Part shown: in pieces, positions 50,877 to 59,900 of the stretch
Layout: every line of letters begins with the position of its first letter
How positions within the stretch are numbered: the first letter of the stretch is position 1
From: an uncultured Acetatifactor sp.
Lineage (GTDB): Bacteria > Bacillota > Clostridia > Lachnospirales > Lachnospiraceae
Direction: 5' to 3'
Assembly: GCA_910577665.1 (NCBI GenBank)
Contig: CAJTOJ010000013.1
Coordinates: forward strand, 6,297 to 70,296
Length of the DNA stretch: 64,000 nt
Translations under genes and position numbers: made by a program
The notes under the pieces: model-generated
The model's input: only the letters and a program-made list of their open reading frames with translations
What the model was told of the DNA's origin: nothing
The model's database searches: none

Positions 50877-51720
50877 AGTCCGAAATCTTTGCAAGTCCTA
50901 TCCGGGATTTGCCCTAAGGGATGTGAGCTTCACCGTTCCGGAGGGGGAATGCTGCGGGTTCGTGGGTCCCAACGGTGCAGGGAAGTCCACTACCCTGCGG
51001 ATCCTGGCTGGCCTGGCCTTTCCAGACAGCGGGGAGATACGTCTGCTGGGCAGGCCTTGGGGGGAAGTCTCCATAAGGGAGGAGACAGGTATCCTGCCAG
51101 ACTATCCCTGCTTCCAGGAGAACTGGACCCCGGAGGACATCGGAAAAGTCCTGGCACCCTTTTACCGCAGTTGGAGCAAGGTGCAGTATGGACAATACCT
51201 GGACCGCTTTGGCCTGGATCCGAAGAAAAAGTATAAGAACCTGTCCAAGGGTATGCAGCAGAAGCTGGCCCTGGCAGTCCATCTCTCTCACGAGACAAGG
51301 CTGCTTTTGCTGGACGAACCGACTGGGGGACTGGATCCGGCAGCCAGGGAGGAACTGCTGGATATTTTCCGGGAATATATGGTTCCAGAAGGCAGGAGCA
51401 TACTGTTTTCCACCCATATTACCAGCGACCTGGAGCGGATTGCAGACAGGATCGTCTATATTCACAAGGGTGCTGTTTCCTATGAGGGCGGCAGGGAGGA
51501 ACTGGCCAATGCCTACTGTGTGGTGCGGGGTGGAAGGATTCCAGAAGAGAAACAAAGATATGCCATAGGATTACGCCAGACAGACACTGGCTATGAATGC
51601 CTTATGGAACTTGCCCATATTGGGGGACTGCCTGCCGATACGGTGACGGAGAATGCCTCCATCCACGATGTAGTTGTTTATATGGAAAGGAATACGAGAT
51701 GCTTAGAATGCTGTATTTAA
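50860..51720 (+). CDS. ABC transporter ATP-binding protein
   Basis: 286-residue ATPase of an ABC-2-type exporter. Walker A GPNGAGKST, signature LSKGMQQKL, Walker B LLLLDEPTGGLD and switch FSTHI are intact; the signature has the normal LSxGMxQ form. The C-terminal 70 residues after the ATPase core form a small regulatory domain. The start at 50860 overlaps the repressor gene and follows GGAGGAG; a longer frame from 50722 runs inside it. Works with the permease downstream; the substrate may be an antimicrobial peptide or lipid II-type drug by analogy with YtrB. Confidence 0.93.
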   Translation: MSNAIEVRNLCKSYPGFALRDVSFTVPEGECCGFVGPNGAGKSTTLRILAGLAFPDSGEIRLLGRPWGEVSIREETGILPDYPCFQENWTPEDIGKVLAPFYRSWSKVQYGQYLDRFGLDPKKKYKNLSKGMQQKLALAVHLSHETRLLLLDEPTGGLDPAAREELLDIFREYMVPEGRSILFSTHITSDLERIADRIVYIHKGAVSYEGGREELANAYCVVRGGRIPEEKQRYAIGLRQTDTGYECLMELAHIGGLPADTVTENASIHDVVVYMERNTRCLECCI

Positions 51721-52358
51721 ACTGGACTGCAATAAAATCTTATCGTTTGAGAGGACTGCTGATACCGGTGTGCCTTCTGGTGACAGGATGGTTTTCCTCC
51801 ATTTATCTGGTCCCCCTGGCGGTTTTCCTGCTATTTTCCTTCTCTATCAATGTGTTTGCAGTGGAGGAAAAGGGGAATCTGGACAGGGTTTGCTTGACCT
51901 TGCCGGTAACAAGGGGACAGGTGGTGGCAGGCAGGTATCTCTTTTCCTTCCTGCTGTTTCTGGCAGGGCTTCTGGCGGGCTTTTCTCTGATGCCCCTGGC
52001 CAACCTGTTTTCCTTATCCAGATGGTATCCAGACTGGGGCTGGAGCCTGGCCCTGCTTTCTTTTGGATTCTTATTGTATGCCCTGCTTGGTCTGTTCACC
52101 TATCCCGCCCTGTTTGGGCTGGGGTACATGAAAGGCAGGATATGGGGATATTATATACCTGCCATAGTGGTCGGCCTGGCCTGTATCGGGGTGGTGGAAT
52201 ATGATATCATGACAGGGGGAACCTTTATAAGGGATCTTCTGATAGCTGCCTCGGAGCATATCCTGGCTGTCAGCGGCGGGATCCTGGGACTGGGCGTGGC
52301 AGTGCTTACAGTCTCCTGGCTGCTGTCCTGGAAGATATATATCAGGCGGGAAGTATGA
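51699..52358 (+). CDS. ABC-2 transporter permease
   Basis: 219 residues, six hydrophobic helices (IPVCLLVTGWFSSIYLVPLA; GRYLFSFLLFLAGLLAGFSL and four more). The EEKGNLDRVCLTLPVTRGQV stretch after the first helix pair is the ABC-2 permease hallmark. The start at 51699 overlaps the end of the ATPase gene (51720) by 22 nt with AAAGGAA upstream. The stop codon lies 2 bp before the nested palindrome at 52361-52722. It forms the pore of the exporter encoded with the ATPase. Confidence 0.9.
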   Translation: MLRMLYLNWTAIKSYRLRGLLIPVCLLVTGWFSSIYLVPLAVFLLFSFSINVFAVEEKGNLDRVCLTLPVTRGQVVAGRYLFSFLLFLAGLLAGFSLMPLANLFSLSRWYPDWGWSLALLSFGFLLYALLGLFTYPALFGLGYMKGRIWGYYIPAIVVGLACIGVVEYDIMTGGTFIRDLLIAASEHILAVSGGILGLGVAVLTVSWLLSWKIYIRREV

Positions 52359-52360
52359 AA

Positions 52361-52722
52361 GGTGAAAAGAAAATCTAAGCTTGTAAGAGGGGGCATAGCT
52401 CACCTCTTTGTACACAAGCTAAGATTTTCTAAGTTTCACCTCGAAGAATTGCCTTGCGGCAATTCTTCCAAGCGTGATTTTGTGCCTTTCTCACACGGAA
52501 GAACGCAAGAGCAGCGTTCTTCCCGGATTCATCCGTCATGCCGCCTGCGGCGTCAGTGCCATTAAAATGGCACAAACAATCGGCGCAAGCAAAGCACAAA
52601 ATCGTGCTTGGAAGAATGCCCGCTCTCTGGGCATTCTTCTATGTGCAATTTAGATTTTCTTAGCGGGCGTACTAAAGAGGTGGGCTACGCCCCCTCTTGG
52701 CCGCTTAGAAAATCTTTGCACA
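52361..52722. repeat. Nested palindromic element between convergent genes
   Basis: A 362-bp element made almost wholly of hairpins. Each end is an 80-nt palindromic arm: GGTGAAA (52361-52367)/TTTCACC (52434-52440) and TGTGCAA (52642-52648)/TTGCACA (52716-52722), each with a long AAAATCT-based stem. The arms are inverted copies of one another (AGAGGGGGCATAGCTCACCT versus the reverse of AGGTGGGCTACGCCCCCTCT). Inside are perfect hairpins GAAGAATTGCC/GGCAATTCTTC (52443-52468), GGAAGAACGC/GCGTTCTTCC (52497-52523), GTGCCATT/AATGGCAC (52556-52573) and GAAGAATGCCC/GGGCATTCTTC (52611-52639), plus a pairing of 52468-52485 with 52594-52611. It starts 3 bp after one stop codon and ends 2 bp before the other. 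Confidence 0.9.
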
Positions 52723-52723
52723 T

Positions 52724-54820
52724 TTAGACATAGAACAGCATATCCGAGTATCCGGGATAAGGCAGGGCATCCGCAGGAAGCAGGGATTCTATGCTGTCCG
52801 CAGCCTGGCGGACGGCTTCCATGTCCGGCAGGATGGTATCGTGGTAGAAGTGGGCTTTTTCCAGGGCATCTTCCATGGATTCTGCCTGGGCGGTGTCTGC
52901 TGCCAGCTTTTCCGTCAGTTCCGTTACTTCCCCATATCCCTGGGAGAGGGTAGTAACCAGTGCAAGCTCTTTGGTGCAGGGCAGGTTTACCACACTTTTC
53001 AAGTTGGCCACGGTACAGGCCACCTGGTCCGTGTAGGCAAGGAGACTGGGCAGAAAATCCTTATAGACCATATCTGTCAATGTCCTGGCCTCAATGTGGA
53101 TGGTCTTGCTGTAGTTCTCTAACAGGATCTCGTACCGGGAATAGATCTCAGGCTCTGTGAATATATGATGCCTGGTGAAGAGATTCCGGTTCTTCTCGGC
53201 AATCAGGCAGGGCAGTACATCGGGAGTGGATTTCAGGTTGGGTAGTCCCCTGCGGGCGGCCTCGTCAATCCATTCGTCCGAATAGCCGTTGCCGTTGAAG
53301 ATGACCCGTTTATGCCGGGAGAGGGTATCCTTCACCAAGGTATGGACAGCTGTCTCCATCTGGTCTGCAGGGACATCCTTTAAGGTCTCGTAGAACTGGC
53401 TTAAGGATTCTGCCACAGCTGTATTGAGCACAATGTTAGGGTTGGCCACACTGATGGCGCTGCCTAGCATCCGGAATTCAAACTTGTTGCCGGTAAAGGC
53501 AAAAGGGGAGGTACGGTTGCGGTCCGTGGTATCCTTGGCAAAATGGGGCAGAACGGTGGCACCGATATTCATCTGTTCCTTGTCCTGTCCGGTAAAGCTG
53601 CCGTCTTCTTCGATGGATTTAAGTACGGCGGTGAGTTCATCCCCCAGGAAGATGGAGACAACGGCAGGGGGAGCTTCGTTGGCCCCCAGTCTGTGGTCAT
53701 TGCCGGCACTGGCAGCAGATAAGCGCATCAAGTCTGCATATTCGTCAACAGCCTTGATTACAGCCACCAGAAATACCAAAAACTGGGTATTTTCCGCTGG
53801 TGTCCTGCCGGGATCCAGGAGATTGACGCCGGTGTTGGTGGAGATGGACCAGTTGTTATGCTTGCCGGAGCCATTGATGCCATTGAAAGGCTTCTCATGG
53901 AGCAGGCACACCAGACCGTGTTTCTCCGCGATCCGTTTCATCATCTCCATGGTGAGCTGGTTGTGGTCTGCAGCCACATTGGTGGTGCTGTAGACAGGTG
54001 CCAGTTCGTGCTGGGCGGGAGCTACTTCGTTGTGCTTGGTCTTGGCAGGGATTCCCAGCTTCCACAGTGCCTCATCCAGGTCATGCATGTAGGCAGACAC
54101 ACAGGGCTTCAGGGAACCGAAGTAGTGGTCCTCCATCTCCTGTCCCTTGGGGGGCTGGGCGCCCAGGAGGGTCCTGCCGGTGAAGACCAGATCCCGGCGT
54201 CTGGCATAGTCTTCCTTCTTGATGAGGAAGTATTCCTGTTCCGGCCCCACGGTGGTGGTGACCCCGGTGACTTCCGTATGTCCCAGCAGGTGCAGTACTT
54301 TCACAGCTTCCCGGCTAAGGGCATCCATGGAGCGCAGCAGGGGTGTCTTCTTGTCCAGGGCCTCCCCGCTGTAGGAACAGAAGGCTGTGGGGATATAGAG
54401 GGTGCCGTCCTTCACGAAGGCAGGGGAGGTAGGATCCCAGTCCGTATAGCCCCTGGCCTCGAAAGTGGCCCTGAGCCCTCCGGAGGGGAAGGAGGAGGCA
54501 TCCGGTTCTCCTTTTACCAGTTCTTTCCCAGAGAACTCCATGAGGATCTGGCCGTTGTCTGCCGGGGAGATGAAGCTGTCATGCTTCTCCGCGGTGAAGC
54601 CTGTCATGGGCTGGAACCAGTGGGTGAAATGGGTGGCCCCCTGTTCCACGGCCCACTCCTTCATGGCCACGGCTACGGAGTTGGCCACGTCAAGTTCCAG
54701 GTGGGTTCCGTTCTCTATGGTCTTGCGCAGGGCTTTGTAGATGTCCTTGGGAAGCTTTTCCCGCATGACCTTGTCATTGAAGACCTGGCTTCCATATAGT
54801 TCGGGTATGTTCTTCGTCAT
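52724..54820 (-). CDS. glnN: Glutamine synthetase type III
   Basis: 698-residue GSIII that makes glutamine from glutamate, ammonia and ATP. N-terminal NIPELYGSQVFNDKVMREKL, THWFQPMTGFTAEKHDSF, GPEQEYFLIKKEDY and NDHRLGANEAPPAVVSIFLG are GSIII hallmarks; length is typical (about 700). GGAGACTACTCTT precedes the ATG. A complete promoter, a terminator hairpin and a competing hairpin lie in the 100 bp upstream (54841-54922), suggesting leader attenuation. It is convergent with the ABC operon across the palindromic element. Confidence 0.96.
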   Translation of the reverse strand: MTKNIPELYGSQVFNDKVMREKLPKDIYKALRKTIENGTHLELDVANSVAVAMKEWAVEQGATHFTHWFQPMTGFTAEKHDSFISPADNGQILMEFSGKELVKGEPDASSFPSGGLRATFEARGYTDWDPTSPAFVKDGTLYIPTAFCSYSGEALDKKTPLLRSMDALSREAVKVLHLLGHTEVTGVTTTVGPEQEYFLIKKEDYARRRDLVFTGRTLLGAQPPKGQEMEDHYFGSLKPCVSAYMHDLDEALWKLGIPAKTKHNEVAPAQHELAPVYSTTNVAADHNQLTMEMMKRIAEKHGLVCLLHEKPFNGINGSGKHNNWSISTNTGVNLLDPGRTPAENTQFLVFLVAVIKAVDEYADLMRLSAASAGNDHRLGANEAPPAVVSIFLGDELTAVLKSIEEDGSFTGQDKEQMNIGATVLPHFAKDTTDRNRTSPFAFTGNKFEFRMLGSAISVANPNIVLNTAVAESLSQFYETLKDVPADQMETAVHTLVKDTLSRHKRVIFNGNGYSDEWIDEAARRGLPNLKSTPDVLPCLIAEKNRNLFTRHHIFTEPEIYSRYEILLENYSKTIHIEARTLTDMVYKDFLPSLLAYTDQVACTVANLKSVVNLPCTKELALVTTLSQGYGEVTELTEKLAADTAQAESMEDALEKAHFYHDTILPDMEAVRQAADSIESLLPADALPYPGYSDMLFYV

Positions 54821-54840
54821 AAGAGTAGTCTCCTTTCAAA

Positions 54841-54884
54841 ATAAAAAAGGCACCTTGGACCAGGATCCAAAGCGCCTTTGCTTT
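54841..54884 (-). promoter_or_regulatory. Leader terminator and competing hairpin of glnN
   Basis: On the minus strand, AAGGCGCTTTGGA (54878-54866) pairs with TCCAAGGTGCCTT (54859-54847) and is followed by a T-rich tract, an intrinsic terminator 20-60 nt before the start codon. An alternative stem AAAGC(AAAGGC)GCTTT (54884-54869) uses part of the same 5' arm and would block the terminator. Its hexaloop has A at position 1 and G at position 4, the pattern recognised by ANTAR-domain antiterminators. Confidence 0.65.
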
Positions 54885-54893
54885 ATGAAAGGT

Positions 54894-54922
54894 AGTTTAC
54901 GCAAAATGCGTGGGAATGTCAA
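54894..54922 (-). promoter_or_regulatory. Promoter of glnN
   Basis: On the minus strand TTGACA (54922-54917), 17-bp spacer, TAAACT (54899-54894). Transcription would begin just upstream of the leader hairpins. Confidence 0.75.
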
Positions 54923-54947
54923 CCCCTAAAATGAAAATAAAAAACTC

Positions 54948-54976
54948 TTTACAAAGGGAAAAAAATAGAGTATTCT
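54948..54976 (+). promoter_or_regulatory. Candidate upstream promoter of pyrG
   Basis: TTTACA (54948-54953), 17-bp spacer, TATTCT (54971-54976), facing pyrG. A second, weaker candidate is TTGCAT (54990-54995), 17 bp, TAAGTT (55013-55018); its start point would fall at GGGCC (55023-55027). Confidence 0.5.
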
Positions 54977-55064
54977 TAAAAAATAGTTTTTGCATGGAAC
55001 ACATAGGGTGTGTAAGTTCTTCGGGCCAGGTGTGTTGTCCATAAATTGCATAGGAGTTGACAAT

Positions 55065-55113
55065 GGCGTCAGGGAATCTACTGTTACAGTAGAGTCTTTG
55101 ACGCCTTTTTTAT
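55065..55113 (+). terminator. Hairpin with T-run in the pyrG leader
   Basis: GGCGTCA (55065-55071) pairs with TGACGCC (55099-55105); TCTACTG/CAGTAGA forms the inner stem with loop TTA; six or more T follow. It lies 94 bp before the pyrG start, downstream of both candidate promoters, so it would act as an attenuator rather than a gene-end terminator. Confidence 0.75.
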
Positions 55114-55206
55114 GACAAGTTCAGCCAGTGGGAAGCAATTCCTTAGGGACTTTTATAGAAGGAGCACCCAGAGGAGAAAGAACCATAGGAAAAGCAGGAG
55201 GAGATC

Positions 55207-56841
55207 ATGGTCAAGTACGTATTTATCACAGGAGGCGTAGTATCGGGGCTGGGAAAAGGAATCACGGCAGCATCTCTGGGACGGCTGCTGAAAGCCAGGG
55301 GATACCACATTACCATGCAGAAGTTTGACCCTTATATCAATGTGGATCCCGGTACCATGAATCCTATCCAGCACGGGGAGGTATTCGTCACGGACGATGG
55401 CACGGAGACAGATCTGGATCTGGGACATTACGAGCGGTTTATCAACGAGAGCCTGGATGCCAACTCCAATGTGACCACGGGAAAGATCTACTGGTCCGTG
55501 CTGAACAAGGAGCGTCACGGGGATTACGGCGGGGGCACTGTCCAGGTGATTCCCCATATCACAAATGAGATCAAGGACCGGATCTACAAGGCAAAATCGG
55601 AAGAGGAGAAGACCATCTCCATCATTGAAATTGGGGGAACTGTGGGGGATATTGAGAGCCAGCCCTTCCTGGAGGCCATCCGGCAGTTCCAGTTCGAGGT
55701 TGGCCGGGAGAATGCCGTATTGGTTCATGTATCCCTGATTCCTTACTTGAAGGCTTCCGGGGAGATGAAGACGAAACCTACCCAGATGAGTGTGAAGCAA
55801 TTGCAGAATATGGGGCTGTGGCCGGATATCCTGGTGTGCCGCTCCGACTATCCTGTGGATGACCAGATGCGGGAGAAAATCGCCATGTTCTGTAATGTGA
55901 AGAAGGAGCATGTGCTCCAGAATCTGGATGCGGCTTCCCTCTATGAAGTGCCACTTATGATGGAGGAGGAACATTTCGCCCAGGCTGTGTGTGAATGTCT
56001 GCGCATTCCCTGTCCGGAGCCCGACCTGGACCGGTGGCGGGCCATGGTGGATGACCTCCACGGCTCCTGCCGGGAAGTGACAGTGGCCATTGTGGGAAAA
56101 TATGTGGCCCTTCACGATGCCTACCTGTCAGTGGTGGAGGCCCTGCGGCATGGCGGTATCGCCAACCGCACCAGGGTGGAGATCCGGTGGGTGGACGCTG
56201 AGGAAGTGACAAAGGATACCAGGGAAGCGCTCCTTCAGGATGTGGACGGCATCCTGGTGCCAGGGGGATTCGGACAGCGGGGCACGGAGGGCAAGATCCA
56301 GGCCATCGGCTATGCCCGGGAGAAGGGGATTCCTTACCTGGGGCTGTGTCTGGGAATGCAGCTTGCCATCGTGGAATATGCCCGGCATGTGGCAGGACTT
56401 CCCCAGGCCGCCAGCGCGGAACTGGAGCCGGATACCCCGGACCCGGTGATCGCCCTGCTGCCGGAACAAAGCGGGGTGGAGAACCTGGGAGGGACGCTGC
56501 GGCTTGGCTCTTACCCCTGTGTGCTGGCAGAAGGCTCCCTGGCGCAGCGGCTCTATGGGAAGCGGGAGATTGCGGAGCGTCACAGACACCGCTATGAGGT
56601 GAACAATGCCTACCGGAAGGGCCTGGAGGAGGGCGGCATGAAATTGTCCGGGCTATCTCCGGACGGCAGGATCGTGGAGATGGTGGAGCTGCCCGGTCAT
56701 CCTTTTTTCATAGCCACCCAGGCCCATCCGGAATTCAAATCCAGGCCGGACCAGGCCCATCCCCTGTTTGTGGGACTGGTGGCAGCGGCCCTGGATCATA
56801 AGCCAGGAAGCAGGCAGGGAACTCTGCAGGAAATAGGATGA
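55207..56841 (+). CDS. pyrG: CTP synthase
   Basis: 544 residues. The N-terminal synthase domain (VFITGGVVSGLGKGITAASL; GGTVGDIESQPFLEA) makes CTP from UTP using ATP. The C-terminal class-I glutamine amidotransferase domain has LVPGGFGQRG, the nucleophile in YLGLCLGMQLAI and His/Glu in QAHPEF. Full normal length. AGGAGGAGATC precedes the start. It sits directly before gltB, and its leader carries a terminator-like hairpin, so expression is probably controlled by nucleotide level. Confidence 0.97.
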   Translation: MVKYVFITGGVVSGLGKGITAASLGRLLKARGYHITMQKFDPYINVDPGTMNPIQHGEVFVTDDGTETDLDLGHYERFINESLDANSNVTTGKIYWSVLNKERHGDYGGGTVQVIPHITNEIKDRIYKAKSEEEKTISIIEIGGTVGDIESQPFLEAIRQFQFEVGRENAVLVHVSLIPYLKASGEMKTKPTQMSVKQLQNMGLWPDILVCRSDYPVDDQMREKIAMFCNVKKEHVLQNLDAASLYEVPLMMEEEHFAQAVCECLRIPCPEPDLDRWRAMVDDLHGSCREVTVAIVGKYVALHDAYLSVVEALRHGGIANRTRVEIRWVDAEEVTKDTREALLQDVDGILVPGGFGQRGTEGKIQAIGYAREKGIPYLGLCLGMQLAIVEYARHVAGLPQAASAELEPDTPDPVIALLPEQSGVENLGGTLRLGSYPCVLAEGSLAQRLYGKREIAERHRHRYEVNNAYRKGLEEGGMKLSGLSPDGRIVEMVELPGHPFFIATQAHPEFKSRPDQAHPLFVGLVAAALDHKPGSRQGTLQEIG

Positions 56842-56975
56842 AAATGACTGTAGATAATCAGGTAATGGGCTGGATACGGAGGAGAAAGGAAGTGCAATCA
56901 TCTGTGCAGACAGAAGAAATATAGAAGAAATCATAGAAGAGATGGCGAATCGAAAAGAGCCAGGAGGAGACAGGT

Positions 56976-59900
56976 ATGCGGCAACAGGTAGAACAGATTG
57001 CGAAAGAGGGGCTGTACCATCCCAGTTTTGAGCATGATAACTGTGGCATCGGTGCAGTGGTGGATATCAAGGGAAGGGCCAGCCACAAGATTGTGGACGA
57101 TGCCTTGAAAATCGTGGAGAACTTAGAGCATCGGGCAGGGAAGGACGCGGAGGGGGAGACCGGGGACGGGGTGGGTATCCTGACACAGGTGCCGCACGGA
57201 TTCTTCCAGAGAGAATGTGGAAAGCTGGGGATCAGCCTGGGGGAAAAACGGGAGTATGGGGTAGGGATGTTTTTCTTTCCCCAGGAAGAACTACAGCGCA
57301 GCCAGGCAAAGAAGATGTTCGAGATCATAGTGGAGAAAGAGGGGCTACAGTTCCTAGGGTGGCGGGATGTACCGGTTCATCCTGAGGTGCTGGGAGAGAA
57401 GGCCAGAAGCTGCATGCCCTTTATCGCCCAGGGATTTATCCGGAAACCGGACCATATCCCGGCAGGCCTTGCTTTTGACAGGAAGCTCTATGTGGTCAGG
57501 CGCGTCTTCGAACAGTCTAACGCCAATACCTATGTGTCCTCCCTGTCTGGCAGGACCATGGTGTACAAAGGCATGTTCCTGGTGGGACAGCTGCGCACTT
57601 TCTTCGAAGACTTGCAGGATGAGGCGTATGCATCGGCCATTGCCATGGTGCATTCCCGGTTCTCTACCAACACGAATCCGAGCTGGGAGCGGGCCCATCC
57701 CAACCGGCTGATCGTACATAACGGGGAGATCAATACCATCAGAGGCAATGCAGACAAAATGCTGGCCCGGGAGGAGACCCTGGAGTCAAGCCGGCTTTCA
57801 CTGGATGATTTCACCAAGGTACTGCCGGTGGTGAATACCTCCGGGTCAGACTCTGCCATGCTGGACAATACCTTGGAATTTTTAATGATGAGTGGTATGG
57901 ACCTGCCCCTGGCGGCCATGGTGATGATCCCGGAACCCTGGAGCCACAATGACACCATATCCCAGCAAGGGAAGGATTTTTACCAGTATTATGCCACCAT
58001 GATGGAGCCTTGGGACGGGCCGGCCTCCATCCTGTTTTCAGATGGGGATCTGCTGGGGGCTATTCTGGACCGGAATGGCTTAAGGCCGTCCCGGTATTAT
58101 GTCATGGACGATGACAGGCTGATTCTCTCCTCGGAGGTGGGAATCCTGGAACTGGACGAAGCCCACGTTGTGACCAAGGAACGGCTCCATCCGGGAAAGA
58201 TCCTACTGGTGGATACGGTGAAGGGTGTGGTGCTTTTAGACAGCCAGGTGAAGGAAAACTATGCGCTGAAGGAACCGTACGGTGAGTGGCTGGACTCCAA
58301 TCTGGTGACACTGGCAGAACTGAAGATTCCCAATACCAGGGTGCCAGGGTTTACGGCAGAAGAGCGGGCCAGGCTCCAGAAGGCCTTTGGCTATACGTAT
58401 GAGGAGTACCGGGGCAGTATCTGTGCCATGGCCCTGAACGGCAGCGAGGAAGTGGGAGCCATGGGTGTGGATACGCCTCTGGCGGTGCTGTCTGCCCAGC
58501 ATCAGCCCCTGTGGGCCTATTTTAAACAATTATTTGCCCAGGTGACCAATCCGCCCATTGATGCGGTGCGGGAGAAGATTGTGACTTCTACTACCGTGTA
58601 TCTGGGGAAAAACGGGAACCTGCTGGAGGAGAAGCCGGAGAACTGCCAGGTGCTTCAGATCAACAATCCCATCCTGTCAGACCTGGATATGCTGAAGATC
58701 AAACACATGAAGAAGCCGGGTTTTACAGTGGTGACCATCTCCATCCTGTTCTACAAGAGTACACCGGTAGAACGGGTGCTGGACCATCTGTCTGTGGAGG
58801 TGGACAAGGCTTATAAAAAGGGTGCCAACATATTGGTGCTGTCGGACAGGGGGGTGGATGAGAACCATGTGGCACTGCCATCCCTGCTGGCAGTGGCTGC
58901 CGTGCACAAACATCTGGTACAGACCAGGAAATGCACGGCCATGTCCCTGGTCATTGAGTCTGGGGAACCCAGGGAGGTGCATGATTTTGCCACCCTTCTG
59001 GGGTATGGGGCCAGCGCCGTGAATCCTTATCTGGCCCATGCCACCATCGGGGAACTGGTGGAGGAGGGACTGGTGAACAAGGATTATTATGCGGCTGTGA
59101 CGGACTATGACCATGCCGTGCTCCAGGGGATCGTGAAGATTGCCTCCAAGATGGGCATCTCCACCATCCAGTCTTACCAGGGGAGCAAGATATTTGAGGC
59201 CATCGGCATATCCCCGGAAGTGACGGACCAGTATTTTACGGGGACTGTGAGCCGGATCGGCGGGATCTCGCTGGAAGACATTGCGGCCCAGACAGATGCC
59301 CAGCATACGAAAGCCTTTGATCCCCTGGGACTTGCCACGGATCTGACCTTTGCTTCCACAGGCCGCCACAACATGCGGGCGGGTGGGGAGGAACACAGGT
59401 ACAATCCCCGCACCATCCATATGCTCCAGCAGGCCACCAGGGAGGGGGACTATGGCAAATTTGTGGAATACACCCGGATGATTGACGGGGAGGAGAGCGG
59501 ATACCTTAGGAGCCTGATGGATTTCAACTACCCGGCCCAGGGGGTGGATCTGGCGGAAGTGGAGAGTGTGGAGAATATCGTGAAGCGCTTTAAGACAGGG
59601 GCCATGTCCTATGGGTCTATCTCGGAGGAAGCCCACGAAGCCCTGGCCCTGGCCATGAACCATCTGAAGGGGAAATCAAACTCCGGGGAAGGCGGGGAGA
59701 GCGAAGAACGCTTACAGTCTGCAGGAACAAGAGAAGACCGTTCTTCCGCCATCAAGCAGGTGGCCAGCGGACGGTTCGGTGTCACCAGCCGGTACCTGGT
59801 CAGCGCGAAGGAGATCCAGATCAAGATGGCCCAGGGGGCAAAGCCAGGTGAGGGCGGACATCTTCCGGCGAAGAAGGTTTACCCCTGGATTGCGAAGACA

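Noticed and set aside
52361..52722. CRISPR array
   Set aside because: The repeats are nested inverted repeats, not direct repeats with unique spacers.
54990..55113. Bacillus-type reiterative-transcription control of pyrG
   Set aside because: The GGG start is plausible but the C/U tract needed to pair with added G residues is absent from the terminator arm.
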